Part shown: one piece after another, positions 10,581 through 23,439 of the stretch | Position numbering within the stretch: position 1 is the stretch's first letter | Layout: every line of letters begins with the position of its first letter | NCBI RefSeq assembly: GCF_022539505.1 | Contig: NC_061513.1 | Location: 349,971,696-350,035,695 of the forward strand | From: Lolium rigidum | Lineage: Eukaryota; Streptophyta; Magnoliopsida; Poales; Poaceae | Reading direction: 5' to 3' | DNA: 64,000 nucleotides | Made by a program: the position numbers and the translations under genes | The notes under the pieces: generated by a model | The model's input: only the letters and a program-made list of their open reading frames with translations | What the model was told of the DNA's origin: nothing | Database searches by the model: none

Positions 10581-11297
10581 TGATGGCGTGTATTTCACAC
10601 GTTCGTTGGGCAACCCCAAGAGGAAGGTATGATGCGCACGGCAGCAAGTTTTCCCTCAGAAAGAAACCAAGGTTTATCGAACCAGGAGGAGCCAAGAAGC
10701 ACGTTGAAGGTTGATGGCGGCGGGATGTAGTGCGGCGCAACACCAGGGATTCCGGCGCCAACGTGGAACCTGCACAACACAACCAAAGTACTTTGCCCCA
10801 ACGAAACGAGTGAGGTTGTCAATCTCACCGGCTTGCTGTAACAAAGGATTAACCGTATTGTGTGGAAGATGATTGTTTGCAGAAAACGAGTAGAACAAGT
10901 ATTGCAGTAGATTGTATTTCAGTAAAGAGAATTGGACCGGGGTCCACAGTTCACTAGAGGTGTCTCTCCCATAAGACGAACAGCATGTTGGGTGAACAAA
11001 TTACGGTTGGGCAATTGACAAATAAAGAGAGCATGACCATGCACATACATATCATGATGAGTATAGTGAGATTTAATTGGGCATTACGACAAAGTACATA
11101 GACCGTCATCCAAGCTGCATCTATGCCTAAAAAGTCCACCTTCGAGGTTATCATCCGAACCCCCTCCAGTATTAAGTTGCAAAGCAACAGACAATTGCAT
11201 TAAGTATGATGCGTAATGTAATCAACAACTACATCCTTAGACATAGCATCAATGTTTTATCCCTAGTGGCAACAACACAACACAACCTTAGAACTTT
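10581..11297 (-). mobile_element. Delta: truncated Athila-type LTR (Sabrina/WHAM-like)
   Basis: A new LTR begins TGATGGCGTGTATTTCACAC inside Beta-1 internal sequence and runs into the assembly gap. From memory the sequence resembles the long LTRs of wheat Athila-group elements such as Sabrina or WHAM; the exact family is not certain. By analogy with related elements I take the orientation as minus. No terminus or coding region is visible. Confidence 0.5.
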
Positions 11298-11397
11298 NNN
11301 NNNNNNNNNNNNNNNNNNNNNNNNNNNNNNNNNNNNNNNNNNNNNNNNNNNNNNNNNNNNNNNNNNNNNNNNNNNNNNNNNNNNNNNNNNNNNNNNN
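11298..11397. other. Assembly gap (100 N)
   Basis: Exactly 100 N, so the true size is probably unknown. It separates the Delta LTR from the gag region of Gamma-1. Confidence 0.99.
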
Positions 11398-11512
11398 GGT
11401 CCACTATTTTGCCGGCTAGAGCGGGGAGCATCACTGTAGTCACTACGCTGCTCGTTACTCCTTTAATAGTCATCTCGATGATTTCCTCCGCTATTTCCTC
11501 GGAAACCAGCCG

Positions 11513-13491
11513 CTACTTGGCCGGGGCCATCGTAGTCTGAGAACTGTCGAGAAAAACGTCGTCTATTTTGATTGCTGTTTCTGTTGCGGTCTTCGTCGGG
11601 TGACCCGTGCCGTTTGTTTTGGACAACATCTTGTCCATCTTCCAGCGATTCGCTATCTCCATGAGCGCTGCTATTGTTTTCGGGTTAGACCTTCCCAAGT
11701 CCTCGATTAAGTCCTTCTTTCGGATTTCCGCAACAAACGCATCTATTGCTCTTTCGTCAGATATATTCTCTGCCGAATTTTTAATAATGTTCCACCTCTG
11801 GATATACATCCTCATTGGCTCATCAAACTTCTGCCTGCAGGCCCTTAGCTGCTCTATTGATGCGGGTTTCTTGCACGTGGATAGAATTTTTTTCACAAAC
11901 ATATCCTCGAAAGTTTCCCAGTTGTCGATGGATCCTGCTAGTAGCTTTTTTATCCATGACCTTGCGGCTACGCTTAGGTGGACCTGGATGCTCTGCATGG
12001 CAGTTGCTTTGGTTCCACCTGTCAACTTCACTGTCTCCAGGTAGTCGACTAACCAGTCCTTAGGATCTTGCAATCCATCGAATTTTTTGTAGTTGTCGGG
12101 TAATTTAAACCCAGACGGAACCCGAGTTTTGCGAACTCGTCGAGTGAAGACAGGGAGCTCACACATCTATTCCTCATCTACTTCTGGTGAGTGCAGACGT
12201 TCCCTTCTTTCTTGGCGTGCTCTATCGACTCGTGCTTGCGTCGTTGTGTCTCTCGCGTCACCTGTTCTTGGAGGATCTTGCGTTACCACAGCGGGTCGAG
12301 GGCTATTTCGCCTTGGGGCACCTTCAGGTGGTGCGCTTGTACTTGCGAACGGTTTTCCCATGGCTCCAACTCCTGCCATAGCCATGTTGTATAACGCTTC
12401 TCTTGGATCTCCAGGGGTGACCTAGATGCCAATATATAGGCTTGAGTCGCCATATATCCGGCTTCCGGTGTTTGGGGGATGATATTTCCTCTTGTATCTA
12501 TTGACATAAAGGACATATCGAGGTTTCGGATCAGATGCTCCCGCTCGCCTTCGGGTATATGCGCCAATCGAGATCTTCCTCTGTCACGTGCTGCTCTATG
12601 GTTATCTCCTGAAGTTCCCGATTGTTAACTTAATTCAGCTATTCGCCTGCTCCACGCGGAGGCTGCAGCTTTTCTTTGCTCGAGTATCACCCTTTGTTTT
12701 TCCAACTCTCAGTTAGCTCGCACGAGTCTATATTGATATGCTTGCAGCTCTTCCAACGTAGCCGTGGTGGCCATCGGTTCTATGCCGTTCATGGCTCTTG
12801 ATGCTCTGTCCCAAGCTGCTTGCGAAAGTTGTAATCTCTGGCAAGGTGTAGGCCCGACGTACTTGTTTCCCAATCCAAGTGTAAGGTCAGCGGGATCGAT
12901 GTATGGATTTCCCAAATCATCGAAAGCCTCTGATGTTTCATCCTCTTGATGACTCGACTCGTTGATTGCGCAGACTTGGTGTTATGTTGGCATTGTGTGT
13001 TCATCTTCGGGGTCGGTGACACCGTCGTAACGATCGACGAAGACCTCCCGAATAGAAGTAGATCTGTCGATGAAGTTGAAGCTGTTGATGCTTTCCGAGT
13101 CGCTGTCCAGATCGGAGTCCGTGAACGACCCGAAAGACATCCCGCCGAACAGATTGGCGAGATCTCCGCCGGCGGCGGGCTTGACGTAGCTTGCCGATGA
13201 AGTTTCCTCGTCGCTTGACTTGATTGACGACGATGATCCCGAGAAATCAGAACCAACCACTAACGGTCGCGAACAAATCGGTGCTGCTAGGCGATGTGAT
13301 CCTTCTCTCCCGACGCAGAAGTGGAAACTTCCGAACGTCATCTCCATTGGCTCCTCCAGATAGGCATATGCATCCACACGGGCAGGATGGTGAGGAATAA
13401 AATCAACGAGACCAGTTTTGATCTGTTTACCTCAGTCCATCGCGTTGCTTGCCACCGAAGATGTCGACGATGTTGAACGTGCCATCGAGAT
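11513..13491 (-). pseudogene. gag: Gypsy gag polyprotein, broken
   Basis: The best segment (11513-12166) encodes about 217 residues with the retrotransposon gag core: PSGFKLPDNYKKFDGLQDP, then WLVDYLETVKLTGGT and the W..F..MFVKKI..TCKKP..I..L..C.Q..DEP.R.YIQRWN pattern. The same frame continues upstream past a TAG (12167-12169) into a proline-rich stretch. Further N-terminal pieces are at 12283-12567, 12709-12915 and 12982-13377, in shifted frames. The probable start is near 13490 (MARSTSS), followed soon by a stop. Gag packages the element RNA in cytoplasmic particles; this copy cannot make a full protein. Confidence 0.8.
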
Positions 13492-13531
13492 CAGCTCCTT
13501 GTCGCCTCTAATTCCCACAGACGGCGCCAAT

Positions 13532-13918
13532 TGACAAGGTATTAACTTGTCAATGCCTACAAGTTGTAGAATAGGGTTTCGTGGAAAGTAAAGGGCAAGT
13601 AGATCTCTAAGGTTTTAGCCGAAAAGGTGCTCGACTGCTAAAAACTAGGGTTGTGTTGACAATGAATCGATCCTTTCTTTCTCCCTCGATTCCCCCTTAT
13701 ATAGGAGGTCGAGCCGAGGGTTTTGTGATGTACAAGTTACAAACAACGGGAGACTCTTCGAGTTCGTCCCGTATAATTACAAGTCTCTATTCCTAATATA
13801 TCTCCATCTTCCATATCGACGGCTTATTGGGATTCCGGGCTTTGTAATCTTCGGGTCGTGGGTCTTCAGTAAACCCCGGGTACCTTCTTCGGCAGGCTCA
13901 TTGGGGATGCCTATGTCA
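13532..13918 (-). repeat. Gamma-1 5' LTR
   Basis: 387 bp. On the minus strand it begins TGACATAGGCATCCCCAATG and ends ..CCTTGTCA. The TATA box is the complement of CTTATATAGG near 13695-13704. It is followed by GTTAG, whose matching target duplicate is not in view. Confidence 0.85.
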
Positions 13919-15558
13919 GTTAGCACGCTATTTTTTTAGGCAAGTTGCTTTCACTTTTTCGTGCTGATGAATTGCAATCTGTTGGTTCCACTTGTAAATC
14001 AGAAGATAATATCGCTAATGCTAATAATTTTTAATAAATAATTTATACTATGTTGTTGCCTTGTGAAATGTTGATGTTAGCCTTCTAAAATATTTGCGAT
14101 CTATTTTTAAATGTGGTTATGTATGTATGATTAAGTCACTTTTGGACTATATATCCATTCGTTTTAGGCTATATTAATTTTGAGGATGTTGAGGATGTTG
14201 ACAAAGCAACAACTTAAAGTAAGCAACAACATAAAGTAGTTTACCTAAACTTTTGGGAAGTACATTACATCTTCGATATATTCAATGAGTACAAAATTAA
14301 TGAGCAAGTTATTTTGGGACAGATGGAGTATACTTATATATGAAAATATATAGACACATTTTAGTTATAGATATATCCTTATTTATAAAAAATGAGCAAG
14401 TTATTTTGGGATGAATGGAGTACTACTTGTGATCTTGTAGGTGACATAAAATCATCAGATTGGAGAAGATTTTCTTATAAAATAAGATCAAACAATTTTC
14501 TTAATGGACAAAGTCTGAACAAGTTTATAAACAAATGAGACAAATAAAACAAAGAAAAAAACAAGAATCACGCAAACGGGACAAGGGTACAAACACTATA
14601 CATGAGTATACAAAGCTTACATGTTTTGTACCATTACACCCATATTAACAAAAATAAAGAATCATACAAAGGCCCATATCGGCTGTTAGAACCTACAAAA
14701 GAAATACACAAGCTTACAAAAGCCCACCCGAAGAGCAACCAATGTTCCCACACTCTACCCGTCCTCGCACCTTGGCAGGATAGTCCATATCGGTTGTCCA
14801 GTTGTCCACTGTTACATACACAAATTAACTAGAAAAATAGGAAAAGTAGCACAGATCTTGGCAGAAATCATACGCTCATTAGGAATTAGTTAATTCTCAG
14901 AATTACCAAATCCATTTAATAGAGATGTAGTACAAATATCCAATAGAAATAGGCAAATATCAACATAAATATTATATTAAACTTCAAAAGGAATATATAC
15001 CTACCAAGCCATATCCTTCGTGAAATCTGAAATATTTCAATCTTTGTGAGAACAATTATGCTTTATAATTCAAAGGTCTTGTTAGGTAGAATATTTTAAC
15101 ATATGAGATAAGGGAACTCCAACAATTACATATGTGACTTGAAGATATAGATGAAGAAACAAATTGCACGGTTGTGTGGAACGAACCCCCTCAATGCATA
15201 CCTTCCATGTCCCACATCGATATTGGTTTTATCTTTTATATAATGCAATGAGGGTTGTATGAGGTCCAAACTCACCTTTTGTCCCAATTTCCGTTCAACT
15301 TGGCAAAATATATTGCCCACACAAACCATTTGGATGCCCTTAGGTGCATAAAATCTACCTATGTCCCAACAATTGATTCCTTTAACAAAATCTACCTATG
15401 TCCCAAACAAATGATTCTCCTTCAACAAAATCTACCTATGTCCCAACAAATGATTTTCCTTCAACAAGCGAGGGAAGTTTTGAAAGTAACTAATAACGAT
15501 TATGCAAACTTTTACTGCATATCTGGAAAAAGAAGGATACAAAGCACGTAAGATTAGT
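13919..15558. other. AT-rich intergenic DNA with MITE-like ends and a minisatellite
   Basis: No gene is supported. Two copies of a Stowaway-like end (TTATTTTGGGAC..ATGGAGTA at 14309-14330 and 14401-14421) lie about 90 bp apart, suggesting nested or partial Stowaway MITEs. A three-copy minisatellite lies at 15348-15468. The remainder shows nothing I can name. Confidence 0.4.
15348..15468. repeat. Three-copy ~39-bp minisatellite
   Basis: The core AAAATCTACCTATGTCCCAA recurs three times, followed by (A)CAA(A)TGATT..CCTT.AAC. The first copy is shorter. The array falls in non-coding AT-rich DNA. Confidence 0.85.
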
Positions 15559-15571
15559 GCCATGTAGTGTT

Positions 15572-16708
15572 TTTTCCACAAAGAAAGGGACAGAAGACCC
15601 CAGAAGAACCTCAATTCACACAGGTGGCAGGTACAAGATTACATACATGCCCTTTTACAACACTCGCCCTAGAGAACCAGTAATTTGAGCATAAGGCATG
15701 TCTTCTTACAAAAAAAACACCCTAGAGCTAAATATAGAAACACGATCAAGCCCATGGGTGCCTCCACCACGAGCCACCGGCATCCTTAAGGCGTCGCCGT
15801 CGAGAATAGAGCGCATATGCCCGAACACCCATTTCCGGCGGAGATCCATCGTTGCTGGACGCCTTGAAGCCACCGAGGACGCACCACTTGGTAGCAGCAA
15901 CACGTCGAGCTCCAGCAGTAAGGAAGAAGCAGGGCCTCCGTTCTGGAGGTTGACGAAGCCGGGCCGCCCTTTCGGCCATAGATCACGGTGCCAAGCTTGG
16001 ACACCATGTGTTCCGCACAGGGAGAGCTAGACACAACATCTCCACAGCACCCCTCAGGCATGGCTCGATGAAGAAATCGGCAGAGAGGACATCGCCGTCG
16101 CATCCGCTCTCCATACCACCACGGCATGCCAGAGTAAGGTGCTTGGCATCAACTCCTCTCCCAGATAGACATCGAGCCACAAAATCGAATATCAGGAGCA
16201 GAACAAGGAGTAGAGTCCTGCATCTCCCCTCTCCCTTGCCACCAAGGCCGACCGAGAGAGAGGACATGGCAGAACTCACCAGGACACGGCAGTGCTCCCC
16301 CTCGCCTCCATGGACGGCCGGGAGAATTCCAACATCTTGGCCTTCTTGCATCTGGCAGAGATCCGCTGCCGCAAATTTATTGAAGAAGATGGTGTTGGCC
16401 TTGCCCCCGATTTGCTCCGTCCAGAGGAGCATCGTCAGGAGTAAAACCAACCCTAGCTCGCCGGTGTCTGGCAGCGGCAATCCCAGACACCATCTCCACT
16501 ACGGGGAGAGTCCCCAAACGGCAGCATGGAGCCGCAAACCAGTCGAGAAACAACTAAACCTAGACCTAATCTACTCCGGCGCCACACCACGACCAACCCT
16601 GGTCAGCTAATCCGGAAGAGAGGCCAGTGGCGGCCCAGTCAAGGAAGAGGGACTCTCAAGGCTAATGTAGAGCAGCGAGAGCGGTGGAGGGGGGAAATGA
16701 GAGACTCC
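15572..16708 (-). mobile_element. Retroposed GC-rich block with 13-bp target duplication
   Basis: The direct repeat GCCATGTAGTGTT occurs at 15559-15571 and 16709-16721, flanking 1.1 kb of GC-rich sequence in AT-rich surroundings. Read on the minus strand the block ends GTGGAAAAAA, a short A-tail, as expected for a LINE-mobilised insertion. The longest minus frames (15983-16480, 165 codons; 15786-16127, 113 codons) overlap, and neither resembles a protein I recognise. It could be a processed transcript, a non-autonomous LINE or a 5' part of one. The TSD is direct observation; the class is inference. Confidence 0.5.
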
Positions 16709-16721
16709 GCCATGTAGTGTT

Positions 16722-17024
16722 GATTCCTACAAGATTTCAAGACGAGAATTTTGCATTTTGTACTCCTCCGTTGGGAAAAAAGTTTTTCGCCAGCTAACAC
16801 ATCGATTCAACTTAGTCCAACTACGGGTTCCGCCAACAATTCCAGAACAGAGGTAGTACTGAGTGAGTGAGTGAGAGATAGAGAGCATGGGCAAATCTAA
16901 GCCTGAGAATTTTCCAGGCTTGCTAGCGACGCATCGGTTTACATCAAGTGTTTTTTCATGGCTATTTGTGAGAAAGAAAGAAAAAAAGATCCTACGCATA
17001 GCTTGCTCGGGCTTTCAAATATTC
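16722..17024. other. Intergenic, nothing recognised
   Basis: About 300 bp of mixed composition with a GAGT/GAGA run near 16859-16880. No gene or element end is identified. Confidence 0.4.
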
Positions 17025-18475
17025 TAGGGTTTGCCAAAGAGAACATTGTTATTGGCAAATGTGCGAAACCCAAATACGAAGTTATAACAAGGAGAATGAT
17101 TCGTTTCCTCCGGAGTCCGGAGGCACGCACGCCTCGCAGCCTCCAGCTCGGTTGAGCGACGCGTGTCCCCTGAGGGCCCACTCACGGTGTGTGGTCGTAG
17201 CACGTTTTCTGGCTCATCTCTATCCTCTAGCTTTTCCATCTCTGCATCGCAAAATAAATTCCCCAACTGCACCGCTCGCCCCGATTTATTGTGCCACCGG
17301 TTAGGCCGCCGCGCTGCGCCACCGATTGCCCCGAGCACCCGCGCCGCCGATTGAAGAAGCTGCATCCGCAATCCCTGTGCGTGGCCTCCCCTGCGACAAG
17401 CTCTGCCTCCACCAAGCTCGGCTCGATCCGCGCGCCCCTCGTGGCTTAGCCTCGCCACCGACCGTCGAGCACATCCTCCTCCCGTCATCCGTTGCTGGTG
17501 CTCCCACGGGCGGCTGGACCTGCTCCCACGGGCGGGCGGCGATGCTTCCACGGCTGGCCAGCGATGCTCCCGTCGTCGGCGGCGCTGCTTCCACGGGGCG
17601 GGCCTTGATGCTTCCACGGCCGACCGGCGATGCTCTCGTCGTCGGCGACGCTGCTCCCATGGGAGGGCCGCGATGCTTCCACGGCCAGGCGGCAATGCTC
17701 CCGTCATCATCGGCGGTGCTTCCACAGGCAACCGAACCTGCTCCCACGGGCGGGCGGTGATGATCCCATCGTCGCCGGCGATGCTACCATCGTCTGTCGT
17801 GGTGCTCCCGCGGGAGTCCTGGATGCTCCCATCATCCGTACGTGGTGCTGCCGGCAGGGATGCTGCAAACAGGAGGCGGCACTGCTACTAAAGATCTGCG
17901 GTGGTGCTACGTAAGGCCACCGGCAGTGCTGCAAGGTTGGTTACCGGAGTTAAGGGAGGAGGCGGCGGAGCTGCAATTTGGGGCCTGGATGCTTCAAGCG
18001 GTTGAGGGGATGCTACCGGAGGTGTGTGGTTGTGCTACAAGGGCCCAACGGCATTGCTCTGCACCGGCGATGTCACGTCGGGCTCCGGCGACGCTGACGT
18101 GCATGGAGGGGATGTGCGACGCGGGGAGAGGATGCTGCATCGGCAACTCCCTTGACGGGGTTCTCCGGCGAGGTCCCCGAACGCACTCGATGGGGTTCTC
18201 CGGCGACGTTCCCGGCGGGGTTCTCCGGCGATGGCGAAACGCTCTCGACGGGGTTTTCCGGCGATGACCGTGGGTCACGGGGTAGTAACCGCAACACGAG
18301 TTTGAGGAAACAGCAGTGTGCCGGCTCAGTTTCTCTATTTTTTGAGGTTTATTTTTGAGAGAGAAAAGAAAGAGGATGGGACACGTGTCGAACGCTCCAT
18401 CCGGAGGTTCGGGGGCTTCGATCCTCCGGTGGATTATCAGCACGTCCCTTATAGCAAGTAAGATTCTCAAGTTTA
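17025..18475. repeat. GC-rich region of degenerate GATGCT-type repeats
   Basis: From about 17480 to 18070 the words GATGCT(C/T)CC, GGTGCT and GGCGG recur every 20-60 bp. At 18157-18265 the word GGGGTTCTCCGGCGA recurs four times. Overlapping ORFs occur in several frames on both strands with Ala/Arg/Gly/Pro-biased composition, as expected from the repeat rather than from selection. The right edge (ACACGTGTCGAACGCTCCAT near 18380-18400) resembles the ends of a repeated grass transposon class I cannot name with confidence. Confidence 0.5.
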
Positions 18476-18496
18476 CACGGAAAATGATCACAACCC

Positions 18497-18569
18497 TCCG
18501 TCGTAGTCTAGGTGGTTAGGATACTCGGCTCTCACCCGAGAGACCCGGGTTCAAGTCCCGGCGACGGAA
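18497..18569 (+). tRNA. trnE-CUC: tRNA-Glu (anticodon CUC)
   Basis: A 73-nt cloverleaf. Acceptor TCCGTCG pairs with CGACGGA plus discriminator A. The D-arm region is GTCTAGGTGGTTAGGAT, and anticodon arm CTCGG-CTCTCAC-CCGAG gives anticodon CTC. The T arm has the canonical GGTTCAAGTCC (B box). There is no intron and no encoded CCA, as expected for a nuclear gene. It decodes GAG. It lies 228 bp upstream of the RPL11 start codon. Confidence 0.96.
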
Positions 18570-18577
18570 TTCTTTTT
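18570..18577 (+). terminator. RNA polymerase III terminator
   Basis: A T-rich run (TTCTTTTTT) directly after the tRNA 3' end, the usual poly-T stop for polymerase III. Confidence 0.8.
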
Positions 18578-18678
18578 TGCCCTAAACCCAAATTATCCGA
18601 AATTTACTAAACCACCCTCCATTCCACGCTATCTCCGGGGGCACGGAGGTAATTGCAGGCATATAACCATCTCCGCAC

Positions 18679-18686
18679 TAGGGTTT
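18679..18686 (+). promoter_or_regulatory. telo-box in RPL11 promoter/5' leader
   Basis: TAGGGTTT (complement AAACCCTA) lies about 115 bp upstream of the RPL11 ATG, with a weak TATA-like CATATAACC about 15 bp further up and a CT-rich leader downstream. Telo-boxes are a known feature of plant ribosomal protein promoters. Confidence 0.6.
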
Positions 18687-18796
18687 CCGTCTCCTCCTAC
18701 AAAGCCTCTGCCGCCGCCGCCCCCGCCCCGCGCCACGCTCTAAACCCCTCCTCCCTCCCCACTCGCGCCGCCGCCGCCGCCCCAGATCCGGCCGCC

Positions 18797-20688
<1,892 letters not shown>

Positions 20689-21573
20689 GAGAAGAACGCA
20701 GCTTTCGTTAGACCCTGAGTTAATTAAGTTGGCCTGGTTGCTGGATATGTATGTTCCTTAGAAACCAAATGCTTTGTCAGTTTTTGCCTGTACTGAAGTT
20801 GGATGATTTTGGTTTGATGACCCGCACTCTCGTCTAAGTAAGAGGCTCACTTATGCTTTATCCTCTTTGGACAATAGATATATGTTTGGCATATGAGATA
20901 ACCTGCTTTGTTTGGTCACTCATAAGTCTTCTAAATTACTGCTATCACGGGTTACAAATTGTTGTTTTTCTTATTAATCAGATATCGTCCGTATGCCCAT
21001 TTCTGCAGTTGGAACAATTTTGAGAATTGACGATTGTAGGGAAATTCGTGAAGAGTTTAACATAAAACATCGATTTTATTGTGATCGTAGCAGTGGATTT
21101 CCATCATTATCTCAAGATTCCAGTTCAAAAGGTTCATAGTCAGTCTCGATGTCCGGCAAATGTGTCGAGGCAACTCTGAACTCAGTACCGCCTCGGCCCG
21201 GCGCTCGTTTCCGCTATGACGTGATCGCCGTCGTTGCTAACGCAGGAGATTTTCCATGTTTTATTTCAATAAAACGAAGCAGGTTTCTTGTTGCGAATGT
21301 TCATATTCAGTTCAGTTTTTATCATTTTCAATGGGTGAAAGTTTTACAAAGTAGGCCGGCAGATGCGTCATGACAGACGATCCATTCGTGACAAACTCTA
21401 GTAGTAAATAATTGATTAGTAGCATTCGTGACAAAGTTTCATATCCACTGGTCAGACAGAACGAAATTGCTGGGAAGCTCTCGTAAAGCAGTGATTAGTA
21501 GCACTAAACAACCCGACTACAGTACTACCCAAGAACAACAAGTCCAGCCCAGAGTTGACCCTGAAATCCCCAA
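20689..21573. other. RPL11 3' region and intergenic spacer
   Basis: About 880 bp. The first part is AT-rich and probably holds the RPL11 3' UTR. The last 150 bp include the presumed leader of the isomerase gene. No other gene is supported. Confidence 0.5.
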
Positions 21574-22305
21574 ATGGACACAGGAAGCCTGTGCACCGTG
21601 GAGCGGCGCGGCCGCGTGCACCTCATCACCATCACCGGCGCCGGCGAGCACCGGCTGGGCCTTCCCCTCATCTCCGCCCTCCGCGCCGCCGTGGCCGGCG
21701 CCCGCGCCTCCCCAGGCGCCGGCGCCCTGGTCCTGGCCGCCGAGGGCAAGTACTTCTCCAACGGCTTCGACCAGGCCTGGGCGCGCACGGTCCCACTCCA
21801 CCTCCAAGTCTCCATGAGCGAGGGCTTCCGGGGCCTCCTCGCCGACCTCCTCGCGCTGCCCATGCCGACCGTCGCGGCCGTCACGGGCCACGCCGCCGCC
21901 GCCGGGTGCGCGCTGGCCCTGGCCCACGACACCGTCGTCATGCGCGCCTCCCGCGGGTTCCTGTACATGAGCGAGGTGGACGCCGGCATCAAGATCGTCG
22001 ACTACTTCGCGGAGCTGCTCCGGCAGAAGGTCCCCGACGCCGCCACCAGGCGGGACATGCTCCTCGCCGGGAGAAAGATGACGGCCGCGGAGGCGGTGCG
22101 GCGGGGCGTGGTGGACGCGGCCGCGGACGGCGGCGTCGAGGACGTGGTGGCCGCGGCCGTCGCGGCGGCCGAGGGGCTCGCCGCGAGGGGCTGGGACGGG
22201 GAGGTCGTGGCCGAGATCAGGAAGGCCATGTGGCCCGCCGTGTGGGGAAAGGTCAAGGATTACGGCGGCGCCGAGACGGCGGCTGCGGCGCGGCCGCGGC
22301 TGTAG
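21574..22305 (+). CDS. Peroxisomal enoyl-CoA delta isomerase-like protein (crotonase fold)
   Basis: A single exon of 243 codons, very GC-rich. The crotonase-superfamily landmarks are in order: N-terminal strand VERRGRVHLITI (residues 9-20), the oxyanion-hole segment KYFSNGFDQAW (59-69), a second turn TGHAAAAGCALALAHD (104-119), and the YMSEVDAGI segment (131-139), whose Glu corresponds to the position used as base in plant ECI proteins. The C-terminal tripeptide PRL is a plausible minor plant PTS1, and length is typical of ECI1/IBR10-type enzymes. These shift the double bond of unsaturated acyl-CoAs for beta-oxidation. The start is the first ATG, giving the usual family N terminus. A longer overlapping frame (21555-22322) is Arg-rich shadow. 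Whether it isomerises fatty acyl-CoA or an auxin-precursor-like substrate cannot be told. Confidence 0.88.
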   Translation: MDTGSLCTVERRGRVHLITITGAGEHRLGLPLISALRAAVAGARASPGAGALVLAAEGKYFSNGFDQAWARTVPLHLQVSMSEGFRGLLADLLALPMPTVAAVTGHAAAAGCALALAHDTVVMRASRGFLYMSEVDAGIKIVDYFAELLRQKVPDAATRRDMLLAGRKMTAAEAVRRGVVDAAADGGVEDVVAAAVAAAEGLAARGWDGEVVAEIRKAMWPAVWGKVKDYGGAETAAAARPRL

Positions 22306-22990
22306 GCTCCGCCGTGCTGTAGGCTCTTGCGTAGCTAGAAACTGCTTGCAGTCTAGCTCTGAACTGAAGAATTGTTTCTTCCAGGAACAGAATAATCGAT
22401 TGAGATTGCTCGGGGTGCTGCTGATTTGTGATCAACTTGTGAAGCATGAAACTGCTTTCGTTCCATTCGAGCATTGCTCAAATCACCAGTAGACCGTTAG
22501 TATCAGTGAGCTGTTGTGACGATAATTCTGTCCGCCTCACTGGCGACGGTGCCGGCGGCCACTTCTCCTGCCGGTGGCTCAAGCTTTGCGCAAGACATCG
22601 TCATAATAAATTAAAATTGCAGCTGAAGATCTTGTTTTTTGCGGTGTTTGTTTGTCCCCCACAAAAAGATAGTACTCCAAGGAGTATATATGTTTATTTC
22701 TTCTGCAAGATCTGACACGGCCTTGCTCTGATTTTACTGTGAACTGAATTAAGCACACCCAATCCATCTAATTTAGACCACTCTAGCACTAGCAGTGGGT
22801 TTGTGTGTGTGTCATCTCTGATGATGTATGTATGCTTCAAGGTTAACTAATATTTTTTTTCAAAATGGGATACCCGGTCTCTGCATCAATAGATACACAT
22901 CCATTTATTAGAGCAAAACGTACATGATTCAAAAAGTTAACAACTCAAAGATCATCGAGGGTGGATACAACTATCATCCATCGAAATTTT
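22306..22990. other. Isomerase 3' flank with LINE-like tail
   Basis: No gene. At about 22851-22921 the minus strand reads ..CTATTGATGCAGAGACCGGG.. followed by TATCCCATTTTGAAAAAAAA, resembling the 3' tail of grass LINEs. No clear target duplication was found, so the extent of this insertion is uncertain. Confidence 0.4.
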
Positions 22991-23003
22991 TGAAAAGCCA
23001 CCT

Positions 23004-23050
23004 AGAGCATCTCCAGCCGCGTCCCCCTAAGCGTCTCCAAAGGTTTTTGG
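23004..23050 (+). repeat. Inverted repeat flanking the B3 gene (left)
   Basis: TAGAGCATCTCCAGCCGCGTCCCCC.. is imperfectly matched, inverted, by ..GAGACGCGGCTAGAGATGCTCTA ending near 30752, and by its copies near 32231 and 33741. The 'GAGCATCTCCA' end is common in grass repeats. Confidence 0.5.
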
Positions 23051-23341
23051 GGCGCGTCGGACATTTTTTCGTTCCCAATCGCACGCCCCATAGTCTCCTT
23101 CCGTCTGCCGGCCCAATATGGTATCCGGCGCCTCGAGCCTGCCCCCGGTCCACAAGGGACACTCCGGGCACGCATCATTGACACAGAAGTAATTTAACCC
23201 AACCGTCACCTACCTCGCGACGGAAGTTATTGGCGCGCAGTGACGGTGCAGTTTCCGCAGAGGCTCAGCGATGCGTCTCATCGCGCCTAGCTCTCCGTGC
23301 CAGCGTAAATGAGCGCCACCGAGCCTCGCTTCCCTCCGGCC

Positions 23342-23348
23342 TATAAAG
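23342..23348 (+). promoter_or_regulatory. TATA box of the B3-domain gene
   Basis: TATAAAG lies 92 bp upstream of the ATG at 23440. The leader between them is 60-70 nt of C-rich sequence, a plausible 5' UTR. Confidence 0.6.
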
Positions 23349-23439
23349 AGGGGTGCTCTCGCATCGTTCCTCACACACAAACCTTAGCGCCTCTCTCCCC
23401 AACCCTAGACGCCACCATCTCAAGATTGAGGGCCATTCC

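Larger units (their letters stand above)
11398..13918 (-). mobile_element. Gamma-1: 5' LTR and gag of a Ty3/Gypsy element
   Basis: Minus orientation. The 5' LTR is 13532-13918, followed inward by the primer site TGGCGCCGTCTGTGGGAA (complement of about 13513-13530) and a broken gag. Pol and the 3' LTR would lie across the gap. The LTR matches Gamma-2's 3' LTR at 59174-59556 in inverse orientation, sharing the termini TGACATAGGC and ..CTTGTCA. Confidence 0.85.

Noticed and set aside
10499..10714. 71-codon ORF spanning the Beta-1/Delta junction
   Set aside because: It crosses an insertion junction and has no counterpart in intact copies.
11206..11473. ORFs across the first N gap (and 47805-48101 across the second)
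   Set aside because: Translation through N is meaningless.
15348..15468. CRISPR-like array
   Set aside because: Three adjacent imperfect units without unique spacers in a plant nuclear genome; an ordinary minisatellite.
16008..16610. 200-codon plus-strand ORF
   Set aside because: Overlaps other frames in a GC-rich retroposed insert and has no recognisable domain.
17024..17760. Long ORFs on both strands in the GATGCT region
   Set aside because: Ala/Arg/Pro-biased products of a degenerate repeat; no consistent frame or family.
21555..22322. 255-codon Arg/Gly-rich frame overlapping the isomerase gene
   Set aside because: Out-of-frame shadow of a very GC-rich CDS; the 243-codon frame has the crotonase motifs.
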